Shown: positions 17,779 through 27,226 of the stretch, in pieces | Layout: each line of letters begins with the position of its first letter | Position numbering within the stretch: position 1 is the stretch's first letter | Assembly: GCA_019359695.1 (NCBI GenBank) | Contig: JAHHGV010000029.1 | Coordinates: 52,964-116,963, forward strand | DNA length: 64,000 nt | Direction of reading: 5' to 3' | From: Brasilonema angustatum HA4187-MV1 | Lineage (GTDB): Bacteria > Cyanobacteriota > Cyanobacteriia > Cyanobacteriales > Nostocaceae | Position numbers and translations under genes: made by a program | Notes under the pieces: generated by a model | Databases searched by the model: none | What the model saw: the letters and a program-made list of their open reading frames with translations, nothing else | Told to the model about the DNA's origin: nothing

Positions 17779-19722
17779 TTACAATTCAAATGATTGGTTA
17801 ACCACAATTTGAACATCAGTACCTGCGCGGATGAACCAAACATCTTCTCGCTTGGTAATCTCTGCCAGCGCTGCCTGATTACGAGCTAATATCTCCTGTG
17901 TCAGTGGAGTAAACCCACCTTCCAACACTGCACCCAACAAGTTAGATTTGTTACCTTTAATTGAAGTTGTGCTGGTAGAGCCGCCAATTCCCACACTCGC
18001 AAAAGAGGACGTTTCATCAGGTTCATTTAGGACTTTACCGACTTTGGCAAGGGAACCAAAGACAAACGCCGTAGCATCTCTAGAAGCAATCTCCGCGCCT
18101 TTATCGCCGTAACGAGATGCTATGAGGGGATTACCACCTTTTCCAGTAATAGCGATCGCGCCCTTTGGCAGGACATACTCTCGACCATCCACCACCAGGC
18201 GGGTTGCTTGCACAGTTGTATAACCCGATTGATGAACACCTTGCACGGTGCAAACAATCTCGCTACCAGCTGGGAAAATTTCGTACCCTTCATCGTCAAC
18301 GATAGGTTGGGTTAAACGCACCACGAAATTTTCTTCTCCTTGACTGCGTCCATCGGATTTAGTTTGAGTAGTACCAGGGTTAGCCCACACCATTGGGGTA
18401 GCGATTTTACCTATTGCAGTCATCCCCACTCTTAACTGCTGCACCGTCGTTCTTTCATCTAATATTTGAGATTCTGAATCATTTATTGCGGTCATTCCTA
18501 CTCTTAACTGCTGCACCGTCGTTCTTTTATCTAATATTTGAGATTCCGAATCATTTATTGCGGTCATCCCCACTCTTAACTGCTGCACAGGGTTACCAGT
18601 CAAAATGTTTTTTTCTAGATTTGGATCTGGAAGCAATGGGGGAGCAGAGGGACTTTGAGGAGCAACTACATCCCTAGCACCCTCACTAGCGAACACCACA
18701 GGCGTTGCTTTAGGCGCAACGACAACAAGTTCCTGGGGGAACGACTGTGCATTTGATGCAGAGGGAAGTTCACTTTGTGGTCGTGTTGCAGTTGCAAGGC
18801 TTGTCTGCAACTGCTTCTTACCAGTACCGTAACTCCCTAAGCGGCTCATCGCCACCCACTGTTCTAATAGCCCTTCGGGCATATGCTTCGCAAACGGGTC
18901 AGCTTGTTGCACATTTGGAGATTTTTTACTTGAAGTTATAGATAGCTCATTGTTAAAAGCAGAACGAACTGGTTTCAAGGCAACGTTTTCCACTGGAGGA
19001 AGCAACCGGCGAACTGGAAAACTACGCTCTGATACATCATGTGAAGGTGGGTTACGAGGGGGTATGAATTGAACTGCTGGATCTGGACGTTGGAGGTGCG
19101 GAGTTGGACTGGGTTTGTTGATAGGGATAGTGCGTTTGGGCAGTGTCTCCTTCGGAGACTCGTTTATTGTAGACTTCGGTGACTTTGCAGCCTCCACCGC
19201 TTTAATTTGTTCCGCTTGCTTGCCTAGAGCAAGTTGTGCCTTTAGTTTCCCAGTTTCTGCTTTCTCTTCTTTTTTCTCTAGTGCAACAATTTCAGGTTTC
19301 GGCGTAGTCTTCACCATTTCTGGCGCAGCCTTCGGTTTTCCCTTCATCACTGTGTTGAGAAAAAACGCAGCCGTGACAAACACTACCCCCAAACCCAAAC
19401 CCACCGTGCCAAACTTGGCAAAAGGATTACCCGCCAAAGTAGGCTGTGTTTTACCTGCATGAGGATCATCAAATAACTCAGATTGAGTGATGACGTTAGT
19501 GTTCGCATTCGCTGTTTGAGTTTGTAGGGACTGCGCTACTTCAGCAGTAACGACTGTCGAACCAGGATTACTATCGTCGTCGTGAAAATCCAATAACTTG
19601 GCAAGTGTCCCTTCATCCCAATCAATTTCGGACTCCGCATCACTTTCGCTGAATCTACGCCAAACCTCATCATCCAATTCAGATTCATCAATTTTGACTG
19701 CACCATTCAGTTGTTCACTCAT
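17779..19722 (-). CDS. VirB10/TraB-like channel scaffold protein
   Basis: The protein has 647 residues with the VirB10 layout: an acidic cytoplasmic N-terminus, one membrane helix (about 105-126, VGLGLGVVFVTAAFFLNTVM), a long Pro/Lys-rich periplasmic stretch, and a C-terminal beta-barrel domain starting near residue 460 (FVVRLTQPIVDDEGYEIFPA, then VDGREYVLPKGAI). It spans both membranes and gates the channel. Residues 376-439 contain two full and one partial copy of a 24-residue repeat (VQQLRVGMTAINDSESQIL). The start overlaps the VirB8-like stop as TAATG. It is longer than Agrobacterium VirB10, mainly in the linker. Confidence 0.82.
   Translation of the reverse strand: MSEQLNGAVKIDESELDDEVWRRFSESDAESEIDWDEGTLAKLLDFHDDDSNPGSTVVTAEVAQSLQTQTANANTNVITQSELFDDPHAGKTQPTLAGNPFAKFGTVGLGLGVVFVTAAFFLNTVMKGKPKAAPEMVKTTPKPEIVALEKKEEKAETGKLKAQLALGKQAEQIKAVEAAKSPKSTINESPKETLPKRTIPINKPSPTPHLQRPDPAVQFIPPRNPPSHDVSERSFPVRRLLPPVENVALKPVRSAFNNELSITSSKKSPNVQQADPFAKHMPEGLLEQWVAMSRLGSYGTGKKQLQTSLATATRPQSELPSASNAQSFPQELVVVAPKATPVVFASEGARDVVAPQSPSAPPLLPDPNLEKNILTGNPVQQLRVGMTAINDSESQILDKRTTVQQLRVGMTAINDSESQILDERTTVQQLRVGMTAIGKIATPMVWANPGTTQTKSDGRSQGEENFVVRLTQPIVDDEGYEIFPAGSEIVCTVQGVHQSGYTTVQATRLVVDGREYVLPKGAIAITGKGGNPLIASRYGDKGAEIASRDATAFVFGSLAKVGKVLNEPDETSSFASVGIGGSTSTTSIKGNKSNLLGAVLEGGFTPLTQEILARNQAALAEITKREDVWFIRAGTDVQIVVNQSFEL
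18405..18592. repeat. 72-bp in-frame tandem repeat in the VirB10-like gene
   Basis: Two complete 72-bp units and a partial third, nearly identical, encode VQQLRVGMTAINDSESQIL(D)(K/E)RTT. The unit length is a multiple of three, so copy number changes keep the frame and would lengthen or shorten the periplasmic linker. Confidence 0.85.
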
Positions 19723-20498
19723 TACAAATTCTCCTCACTTGTATCCCGAATCGCATAAATTTCTAACCCAGAACTTCGCACTCCATAAATTACTGCTGTC
19801 AATCCCGTCATTTGCACTGGTGGATCGGGAGCTTCAACTGCCTGGACAAAAATTTCTTTATTGAATGGGATAATTTCACCTAAATTATTTCTCCGGTCAA
19901 ACACAGTTAAATTTGCAACCATTTTGACCTTCCACTTGCCTTCAGCAATTTTTACAGGGGGTTGAATCGAAAGGGGCGTTAACACCATTTGAGTTGTACC
20001 TTTGAACACCCCTTGAGGAGTCGTATCAGCAAGCAGTTTCAAGAATTCTTTCCTAAAGTCTTCGGATAAAGCGGCAGAAGCTTGCCACGCAGCAGTCGTA
20101 ACTTTACTTCGTCCATTTCCTACGGCACGGATATCAACACCTGAATCTATCTTGGGTTCACGCGCTTCTTCTGGTGTAGTCGCTGGCAAGCTTCCACTCG
20201 CATTCATCATTAAGATCATAGTGTCATTTATAAAACGCGTCACGACTTGAGGAGTGCGCTCCCGACTTCCTAAGGGAATTGCTTTGATTGATTTACCGTC
20301 TTGTAATTGCACTAATGAGGGAGGTTCTTTTTTACTCAGCGTGGAGTACGCACCATACAACAACACCAACAGAAAAAAGGTGAGAAGGTGCAAAGCGAAT
20401 GTCCCTAATGCAAATAAAGCTAAAGCATCAGGTGTAGAAAATTTGAGTTGGTGTCTGTTGAGAAATTTTAACCGTTTTTGAGTAGCTGAGTCCGTCAT
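19722..20498 (-). CDS. VirB8/TraE-like inner-membrane scaffold protein
   Basis: The protein has 258 residues. The N-terminus is basic and cytoplasmic, one membrane helix spans about residues 25-50 (DALALFALGTFALHLLTFFL), and a periplasmic domain follows. Size, topology and position between the VirB6-like and VirB10-like genes fit VirB8/TraE. The C-terminal strands (KVKMVANLTVFDRR, then VQMTGLTAVIYGVR) fit the NTF2-like fold, but sequence motifs alone do not prove it. Stop and next start overlap (TAATG). Confidence 0.62.
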   Translation of the reverse strand: MTDSATQKRLKFLNRHQLKFSTPDALALFALGTFALHLLTFFLLVLLYGAYSTLSKKEPPSLVQLQDGKSIKAIPLGSRERTPQVVTRFINDTMILMMNASGSLPATTPEEAREPKIDSGVDIRAVGNGRSKVTTAAWQASAALSEDFRKEFLKLLADTTPQGVFKGTTQMVLTPLSIQPPVKIAEGKWKVKMVANLTVFDRRNNLGEIIPFNKEIFVQAVEAPDPPVQMTGLTAVIYGVRSSGLEIYAIRDTSEENL

Positions 20499-20602
20499 AC
20501 ATTGTTATTTATTAAGAGATTAATAGACCTCTCCAGAAATTCAACTTTAGTCCAGACAGTGCAAGAGTTTGAGATGAATTTTCACCAGATGTCTAATATT
20601 CA

Positions 20603-21622
20603 TCAATTCTTGCTTATGAAGAGATTAGACAATCCGAATGTAGCAACTCTAGACAAGCTGTTAAGAACCGCCATTCCTCCACCAGCAGCTAAAGCTAAGG
20701 ATAAAATCGGGGCGATTAGTCCAGTGGCGAAGGCGAAAATGAGCGGGTCATTTGCTTCAGCATTTAATACAAGTGTTGCGACTAAACCGCAAATAATATT
20801 GAAACAAAGCTTGACCATACCTACACTAAAAAAGCCCGTTAGCCACGCAAATATTGCTTTTTGACCAACGGGCAGCAATGACCCACCTATTGCTAAGGGA
20901 CCGAGTAAACCCGTGAGCAATAATGAAATTTCAGTCAGCCATTGAAAGGCGATGCTAAAAGCAATTAACCAGCCTCTTACCGCCAGCTGAAGAGGGTTTG
21001 TACTGAAAAATTCAGTCAGCCCAAAGTCAGGAAACCACCCACCTTTTTTCTCACCATTGGTTTGATCTGCAATTTCTTGCGCTTGATCTGCGGCATTTTT
21101 CAGACATTCCGTTTGTTGTTGGGGATCTGCGATCGCATTACACTGAGTCATCAAGCCACGCACGGCACTTTCGGCACCACTCTGCTGCATCACCTGTTGA
21201 TACGCTTCTTGCAACCGAATTGAACTGGAGGTGGAAGTTAGCAAGGTTTGATTCGTTTGGTTAATCATTTCCCTAAGTCCTCTGGTACATTCAGCTAGAA
21301 CAGTCGCGTTGTTGGCTAAGAGGACAATCACAATGATGGGCCAGATAAGTTCAGTGAAAGGTTTGGAATTGTCACCATCCACCATGTCTTTCGTCCACTG
21401 CACGATAAACACAAGCAAGGTGCCAATGGCAAAAAACATCCCTAGTCGTGCGATCGCAGCATATAAACCACTACTGAGTACGTCATCCCAAAGTCCATCC
21501 ATTGCAGATGCAATAGCAACGCTAGCAGCAGCGCCATCTTCCGTAATCTTGGAAACCGCTTCACCAACTTTTTGAGTTTGGGCAAGAATTAATCTAGTAG
21601 ACAGCAGTGCAAAGTACATCAT
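20603..21622 (-). CDS. VirB6/TrbL-like polytopic membrane protein
   Basis: The protein has 339 residues with about six hydrophobic segments: near 55-75 (LYAAIARLGMFFAIGTLLVF), 90-108, and a cluster from 200 to 330 including FSIAFQWLTEISLLLTGLL, PLAIGGSLLPVG and PILSLALAAGGGMAVL. A soluble loop with three cysteines lies at about 110-190. The small-residue-rich C-terminal cluster and the position after the VirB5-like gene fit VirB6/TrbL, the inner-membrane part of the transfer channel. No sequence motif is unique to this family, so the call depends on topology and order. Confidence 0.65.
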   Translation of the reverse strand: MMYFALLSTRLILAQTQKVGEAVSKITEDGAAASVAIASAMDGLWDDVLSSGLYAAIARLGMFFAIGTLLVFIVQWTKDMVDGDNSKPFTELIWPIIVIVLLANNATVLAECTRGLREMINQTNQTLLTSTSSSIRLQEAYQQVMQQSGAESAVRGLMTQCNAIADPQQQTECLKNAADQAQEIADQTNGEKKGGWFPDFGLTEFFSTNPLQLAVRGWLIAFSIAFQWLTEISLLLTGLLGPLAIGGSLLPVGQKAIFAWLTGFFSVGMVKLCFNIICGLVATLVLNAEANDPLIFAFATGLIAPILSLALAAGGGMAVLNSLSRVATFGLSNLFISKN

Positions 21623-21643
21623 GGCGGCGCACTCCTCTTTTCC

Positions 21644-22369
21644 TCAAAACAACCACGCTCTCGCAGCAGTGCGATAATTCTCAAAACCTTGACCCACTGT
21701 TTCGCGGACTTTGGCTTGATTTTGACCGTCAACAGCACGAGAAATATTGGTTAGATTGGTGTTTGCCAAATCTTGGGATTGTTGCAGCCGCAAGCCATCC
21801 GCCCGCATCGCTCCTAAAATTGCAGCAGTTTGGGCGTTCTGAGCAGCAATTTGCTTCATGACATTCTGCGTCACCACTTCTCCTTGAGCAGCTTGAGCGT
21901 GTACCACGACTTGTTGAATTGAACTTTGTGTTTTCTCCACTTGCTCTTTGGTACGCTGCTGACCTACCTTGCCAAGTGTCGCATCAGCCACAGCACGAGT
22001 AATCTGGCGGTCTACCTCGTTTGTCGCTCGTTCAGCACCATTGATGGGCGTAGTGGAACCTGCTGCAATCTTTTCCACTTCTTTCCTCGTCTGGGTAGGG
22101 TCGGGTAAACCCAATGCGCCCATCGCCTCATTAATCGCAGCTTGCAAATCTCCTCCTAAAGATTTAGTAAGAGGTTCAAGTTTGTCAGAAAGAATTGAGG
22201 ATACATAAGCATTCCAAGAGTTCAATTGCTGTTGCAATGGTTCAAAAACTTTTGCTAGAGGGCTATCCCCAATGAGTGGTAATTCTACTGCACCAGCTTG
22301 CGCCAGTCCAATTACAGAGATAGCAATCGTACCTAAACCTCCAGCAATCATCTGTTTAACTTTCTTCAT
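21644..22369 (-). CDS. VirB5/TrbJ-like periplasmic protein
   Basis: The protein has 241 residues. The signal peptide is clear (KKVKQMIAGGLGTIAISVIG, then LAQAGAVE with an Ala-x-Ala site near residue 26). The mature part is almost entirely helical with long Gln/Ala-rich coiled-coil segments (residues about 90-230), as in TrbJ/VirB5 pilus-tip proteins. It sits between VirB4 and VirB6, the canonical virB5 place. Its 5' end is involved in a 37-bp tandem duplication that repeats the ribosome-binding region and first codons upstream of the true start. Confidence 0.68.
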   Translation of the reverse strand: MKKVKQMIAGGLGTIAISVIGLAQAGAVELPLIGDSPLAKVFEPLQQQLNSWNAYVSSILSDKLEPLTKSLGGDLQAAINEAMGALGLPDPTQTRKEVEKIAAGSTTPINGAERATNEVDRQITRAVADATLGKVGQQRTKEQVEKTQSSIQQVVVHAQAAQGEVVTQNVMKQIAAQNAQTAAILGAMRADGLRLQQSQDLANTNLTNISRAVDGQNQAKVRETVGQGFENYRTAARAWLF

Positions 22370-22505
22370 AAATCAGTCCTGTTCATCGTTGTTTAGCTTT
22401 CTTCATAAATCAGTCCTGTTCATCGTTGTTTAACTTTCTTCATAAATCAGTCCTGTTCATCGTTGTTTAACTTTCTTCATAAATCAGTCCTATTCACCGT
22501 TCAAA
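22361..22505. repeat. Four 37-bp tandem repeats covering the virB5-like start
   Basis: The period is 37 bp (equivalent positions at 22361, 22398, 22435 and 22472). Each unit contains ATGAAGAAAG on the minus strand. The innermost unit is the true gene start (MKKVKQMIAGG). The three upstream units read MKK(V/A)KQR and then a stop, so they form three micro-ORFs between virB4-like and virB5-like genes. Confidence 0.9.
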
Positions 22506-22507
22506 AA

Positions 22508-25249
22508 TTACCTCGTTGCGTTGGCAACAAGTTGTTTAGAAAACTCAGTTAAGCCAACAAACTTATCGCAGTGTTGCTGCATTGCTGCTGTGCGTTGTGC
22601 TTGTTCGTCCGGATTATTCGCTACAGCTGCCAACAAATTAAAGGCGGGATAATACCGACAAAAAGTGAATATACCGTTGTCGTCCAGAAGCCACTGGGAG
22701 TAGAAACCTGACTTTTTGGGAAAAAAACTCTCAGTCGCATTGCAATCGATAATCTCTCTAGGGTACTTGAGAATTTGCACGAAACTATCAACTGCCGAGG
22801 GTTGAATGCGACCGATGAGGCGAGTCGTTAAGTTTTGAAAAATCTTTGCCCCACTTGGAGAAGCTGCAATGGTGTTAGGGTCTTGTGCTGATAAAATGAC
22901 TCGTATCCCAGCTTTAGCACCGTTGGCACATAGTCTGCCGACAAGCGCTGCAATCGAATCGTATTCAAAAAGGATTGGACTTTCATCAATAAAAAATATA
23001 CTTGCTGGGACAGCTAGCGCCCGACGGAGCGCTGCACTGTACGCACTCAAACTCAAGATTGCGGCATCTTCATCATTGGATAGGTTACGCAGTGCAAAAA
23101 TAAGTAACCTGGCATCGCTGTTAAAAGTTGAGGGTTGGGAAATTGCCTTGCCCACTCGCGAAGAGAGCCAGAAGCGCAAGCGCAACTTCACTTGCTCTAA
23201 GCTAGCAATAGTCGCTGCGGTAAGTGGTTCAAGTCTGAGTCGTTCATAAGAGCAATAGCTCAAGAAGTCTGTGAGGGTAGGCATATTCTGCCATTCTGGT
23301 GAGCCAAAGCCACAAGTGAATGCTGCGGCGTAGCGATCGCGTATTTGGTCGTCACTGAAGAATGCTTTAATTGCCAATGCCAGGATTGACCGCACTGTAT
23401 CGGTCATCATCCTTTCTTGCAGTCCCGACTCCCCACGTTTGGAGCCGACAACCATTGCCAATAGTGCAGTCTGCAAGAAATCTTTATAATCTTCAAAGCG
23501 TTCTTGCTGTAATTTCGGATCTAGGCGTGCAAGGTTTGGTAGCTCAAACAAGTTTGAACTTTCCCGTCCAATGTCGAAGTAAGCGCCATCACTACCCAGA
23601 AATTGGGTATAGTCTGTAAACGTGCTACTACCATCAGGTTTCGGATAATCCATTGCCACAACGGGCATTCCATGAGCTAGTGCATAAGTGAGAATCCCCG
23701 CTGCTGCTACCGATTTTCCACTCCGAGTCGTGCCGAATAATCCCAAATTCTTGTGCTGGGTGTAGAGATTGAGAAATGTAGGTGTCCCGCCTTCTGAGGC
23801 AATGAGTTCAAAACCCGTATTGTCACCGCTTTTGGTGCGTACTAGAGGCATCAGTCCGGGTACTTCAGGACTGAGGTAAACCAGCCGTCGATTATAGGGA
23901 ACTGCCATTAGGCGTTCCCAGGTAATTGGGAAAGTCTGTAACCACACTCGCCACTGGTATTCAATCTCCCGCACTACCCAGGCAGGACGCAAAAAACAAG
24001 ATTGCAGATAGCGACAAGCTTCATCCAGTTGTTCCCTGGTAGAGCGATACACCAAAAATACAACAGATGTGTGGATGGGAACTGCTCCCTCGTACAATTC
24101 CTCCTGAGCGGCAACACTTTTCTTAATGTTGAGCATTGCCTTGACATCAATCGAGTTCCCCTGCGCTGCAATCTGGGATGCCGTTTGCGATTGTTTGGTA
24201 AGGCGCTGCATGTTAGTTTTAACGAGTGTCTCGTTCGCTCGCGTTAACTGTGCGTAAATCTCGGTGTCATAAATCCGCTCTCTGCTGATAACTTCCCAGA
24301 GGTAACGCAACTGACGTTCTTTGTCTGTCCAACCACCAGGCTTATCCGCAAAAGTGAGCGCTCCAATGTACTTCCCTTTGATGTGTACCCAACGCCTGTC
24401 AGCAACGGGAATTGATGACTCGCTCTCCATCAGCAAAGAGGTAGGATGAACTTCTGAGTATACCTCCTCACGCAACCCATCTTCATCTAGAACCAGCAGT
24501 TGGGGGACTGGGCGTGGTGGCGTGTCATTGAACCGCTGCCAAAGAATTGCCCAAAGTTCCTCAGCCGTTAAGGGGCGGATATCCAAGCCCATTTTGTTCG
24601 TGAGTAACTGTTCCCACAGCTGATAGCCATCGGTAAAAGATGTGTACAGTAGGTGTTCAATTTGGGTAAATTGAATTTCGTCGAGTTCGCCGATAAAAGA
24701 CTTCCAAGTACGTTCGAGCTTGGTGATGAGCTTTTCTATTGCGTCGGTTGTACCCTGAGTTTCCGGCTCTAGTGTGTAGGAGCAGTAAAGCCTCAATTGT
24801 TTGGGTTTGCGAATGCCTTGAAGCGTTAATTGTTTTACGCGCAAGCGATCGCCCATCAGAAGATATTGCAATTCTTTGTTAGGTGATTGTTTTATGAGTT
24901 CTTTCAACTGTTTTTGGCGTACAGCGTCGTCAGTGAAGGAACTTAAATGAATGGTGAGGCGCTCAAATTGTGGTAAATCTTTTAGCCCCGACTCGATAGC
25001 ATCAAAAACGGGGTCAATCTGGTCGCTCTGCAAGGTTGAATGAATTCCTCGGCACTCAAACCCAAAGTGAATTAGGTAGTTATTAACGCCTTTGCGAAGT
25101 ACATATGCACCTACCAAACGTCCTTGCAGTTTAATTTGCAGCATCGACACCAAACTAAAGGCATCTTCTAAAGGAGTAAGCCGTACTTTGCGCTCTCCGT
25201 TGTCAACTATTCGCTTACCTTGTTTGTTGGGTTGGCGAGTCGTGCTCAT
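22508..25249 (-). CDS. VirB4/TraC-like ATPase
   Basis: The protein has 913 residues, the usual VirB4 size. An N-terminal domain of about 450 residues is followed by the motor with Walker A GTTRSGKSVAA near residue 505 and Walker B FFIDESPILF near 753, then ILSAQDPNTIA, the conserved strand after Walker B. VirB4 energises pilus assembly and substrate passage at the inner membrane. The start overlaps the VirB3-like stop by ATGA, consistent with coupled translation of the VirB3-VirB4 pair. It is the best-conserved marker of the conjugation block. Confidence 0.9.
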   Translation of the reverse strand: MSTTRQPNKQGKRIVDNGERKVRLTPLEDAFSLVSMLQIKLQGRLVGAYVLRKGVNNYLIHFGFECRGIHSTLQSDQIDPVFDAIESGLKDLPQFERLTIHLSSFTDDAVRQKQLKELIKQSPNKELQYLLMGDRLRVKQLTLQGIRKPKQLRLYCSYTLEPETQGTTDAIEKLITKLERTWKSFIGELDEIQFTQIEHLLYTSFTDGYQLWEQLLTNKMGLDIRPLTAEELWAILWQRFNDTPPRPVPQLLVLDEDGLREEVYSEVHPTSLLMESESSIPVADRRWVHIKGKYIGALTFADKPGGWTDKERQLRYLWEVISRERIYDTEIYAQLTRANETLVKTNMQRLTKQSQTASQIAAQGNSIDVKAMLNIKKSVAAQEELYEGAVPIHTSVVFLVYRSTREQLDEACRYLQSCFLRPAWVVREIEYQWRVWLQTFPITWERLMAVPYNRRLVYLSPEVPGLMPLVRTKSGDNTGFELIASEGGTPTFLNLYTQHKNLGLFGTTRSGKSVAAAGILTYALAHGMPVVAMDYPKPDGSSTFTDYTQFLGSDGAYFDIGRESSNLFELPNLARLDPKLQQERFEDYKDFLQTALLAMVVGSKRGESGLQERMMTDTVRSILALAIKAFFSDDQIRDRYAAAFTCGFGSPEWQNMPTLTDFLSYCSYERLRLEPLTAATIASLEQVKLRLRFWLSSRVGKAISQPSTFNSDARLLIFALRNLSNDEDAAILSLSAYSAALRRALAVPASIFFIDESPILFEYDSIAALVGRLCANGAKAGIRVILSAQDPNTIAASPSGAKIFQNLTTRLIGRIQPSAVDSFVQILKYPREIIDCNATESFFPKKSGFYSQWLLDDNGIFTFCRYYPAFNLLAAVANNPDEQAQRTAAMQQHCDKFVGLTEFSKQLVANATR

Positions 25250-25563
25250 GAGGATTTGCGTCTCCTTGATTTAGATGGAGAAATATAAATTCGTTGGTAA
25301 GGTACTCGTACTCGTGTCCAATTGGGGGTAATAATAAACTTGGATAAAATGCGCCAATGTCCATTTGCGGTTAGTACCCACCAAGTAGAAATTAACCAGA
25401 TCGCGATCGCACCCGTCCAAATCCAATTGAGTCGGAACAAGCCGTGACACAAGTAGTAAGAAATCCCTGCAATGATTGCCCACGGTACAAGTTGGTCGGC
25501 GGGAAACGGTCCAATATTGGGTTGCTTTCCTAGAGTGCTATTGACGGGGCGTGAGCGTGACAT
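25246..25563 (-). CDS. VirB3/TraL-like membrane protein
   Basis: The protein has 105 residues with two adjacent membrane helices (about 28-45 LVPWAIIAGISYYLC and 48-66 WIWTGAIAIWLISTWWVL) and a basic C-terminus. Small size, two-helix topology and ATGA overlap with VirB4 are typical of VirB3/TraL, which anchors VirB4 to the membrane. Confidence 0.75.
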   Translation of the reverse strand: MSRSRPVNSTLGKQPNIGPFPADQLVPWAIIAGISYYLCHGLFRLNWIWTGAIAIWLISTWWVLTANGHWRILSKFIITPNWTRVRVPYQRIYISPSKSRRRKSS

Positions 25564-25723
25564 AGTAATTTTGATTGAAGTTCAGTCATGGTGGTTGATG
25601 ATCAGAGTTGAAGACAAGACTGCAACGCACTGCCTCCCCTGCATCCATTGCTAAAGAACTGCTGCCATAATGCGTAATCTTTAGGTGGAAAGGGAGTAAG
25701 ACACTGTGGTTCGTGAAAAATCC

Positions 25724-26317
25724 TTAACCACCAGTTCCCCCAATAATCAAGTTTGCTAGAATATCGCCCATCGTCATTGCAATCAAAATAATCATTGGTG
25801 TCCGAGCTAAATTCTGCCAATCTTCATCCTGACGAGCTGCTTGGATGACTTTAACCAAAGAAATCCCTAAGTAAAGCAAAAACAATCCCCGCAACACGTT
25901 GAATACTAAAGTAATCGCCTCCCCAGTACCTGAAAATTGCGAAGTCATCCATGTTTCCGCATTTTTGAAAAACTGAGCATCAGCTCTTTGTGATAGGGCA
26001 TCGATTATGAAAAAACTTCCGACTAAAGCAAATAAAACAGTCGCAAATTTATAGCGATGATTAAACCTTGAAATCCACTTGAATACCAGGTCTAATTCAG
26101 AACGCCATAGAAACGCACTAAAACCTAAAACACAGAAACCAAAAGTTGCAAAATTCACTAAGCTGCCATTTAATCTTATATCCAGCAACATTGCGGCTGT
26201 TGCTCCAATCATTAAGGGACTTATGCCAGTTATAAGCTTTTGCTGACGGGGTTGATAACGAAAAGACCGGCAATCATAAACTCCAAATTTTCTGTGTAAA
26301 AAGCTCCTGATTTTCAT
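25724..26317 (-). CDS. VirB2/TrbC-like pilin with a long membrane leader
   Basis: The protein has 197 residues. Residues 28-48, 53-72 and 91-109 are hydrophobic. After the third comes SQRADA at 109-114 and then a short helix and two strong hydrophobic helices (132-153 and 173-193) ending in Gly-Gly. The segment after Ala114 (about 83 residues, two membrane helices) has the size and topology of a mature VirB2/TrbC pilin, and ADA is a plausible signal peptidase site. The 114-residue leader with extra helices is unusual. It is the first gene of the conjugation block. Two residual possibilities are a gene fusion or an internal start. Confidence 0.58.
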   Translation of the reverse strand: MKIRSFLHRKFGVYDCRSFRYQPRQQKLITGISPLMIGATAAMLLDIRLNGSLVNFATFGFCVLGFSAFLWRSELDLVFKWISRFNHRYKFATVLFALVGSFFIIDALSQRADAQFFKNAETWMTSQFSGTGEAITLVFNVLRGLFLLYLGISLVKVIQAARQDEDWQNLARTPMIILIAMTMGDILANLIIGGTGG

Positions 26318-26910
26318 GTCTCGATCACTTAATTGTCAAAATTTGCATCTCAATTACTACTTGATAGCGAACATATTAAAAAAGCGACTATCCCTCAAGA
26401 GCAAGAAAAAAACTCGTTTCTGACTAAAGGATGATTATAAATATTTCATTAACTTCATAAAGAGAATTTTGATGACTTTAAATTTTCAAATGTAACAAAG
26501 ATTACTAAATAAAATTGAAAATATATAGTCGGCAAACTTTGTTTATGTGACTACAGTAATTTTATCGGAAAATTACTGTCACAATTTACGTATATTTATT
26601 TAATATAGTGTATACATAGTAGGATAAAAAAGCGAAGTAATACATAAATTTGATATCAAACTAAAGTAAGATAAAGATAAAAAAGCTAGACCAATGGCTT
26701 ACGCCAAAAGCCAAAATAGTTTGAATCATCAAACATTAGTTGTATCTACTATAAGCCAGTGCAAACGCCGATTGTCAACAACTACCTCTCAATGTCAATA
26801 AATGAGAAAGTAATCGCATTAATGCCCGCTTATTGACAAGTATGTTTCCTCTTTTCTTACTACTGGGAGAGTATAATCAGAAATGAAACCGGAAACAGTA
26901 AGTAATTAGG
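26318..26910. other. AT-rich leader region of the conjugation block
   Basis: This 593-bp region has no gene. It lies between the first conjugation gene and the HTH regulator further upstream on the same strand, so it should carry the transfer promoter. Several AT-rich direct and inverted motifs exist, but no clear -35/-10 pair on the minus strand could be fixed. Confidence 0.35.
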
Positions 26911-27045
26911 ATGGTTACGGCACGCAGAACGGCAGTTAACACAGTCACTTTTATAGATAACTATTGCCAGCACTATTCTCAATTATTCGAGGATATGAGA
27001 CATTTTGAAGCTTTAAAATTTTTACATTTGGGAATGCTGTCATAA
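26911..27045 (+). pseudogene. 5' fragment of an IS701-family transposase
   Basis: The 44-codon ORF starts MVTARRTAVNTVTFIDNYCQ and continues HYSQLFEDMRHFEA up to LHLGMLS and a TAA. This is the N-terminus of IS701-type transposases abundant in Nostocales, which normally continue for about 400 residues. No DDE region is present, so it is a truncated remnant. A TATAAT hexamer at 26872-26877 just upstream could still drive it. Confidence 0.7.
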
Positions 27046-27226
27046 ATATCAAATAAATCTTTTTTTTGCCGTTCTGTACTAGGTTTTCGTTAATAAAGGA
27101 AATTTATATTCTAAATTTTATTCTCACTAAATTTAAGTTGAATTAAAAATACACAATTGTTTTTAACAAAACAATTCTTATATGCTTTGAAAACTTATTT
27201 ATCTAATAAGTGTAACTATTATTAGC

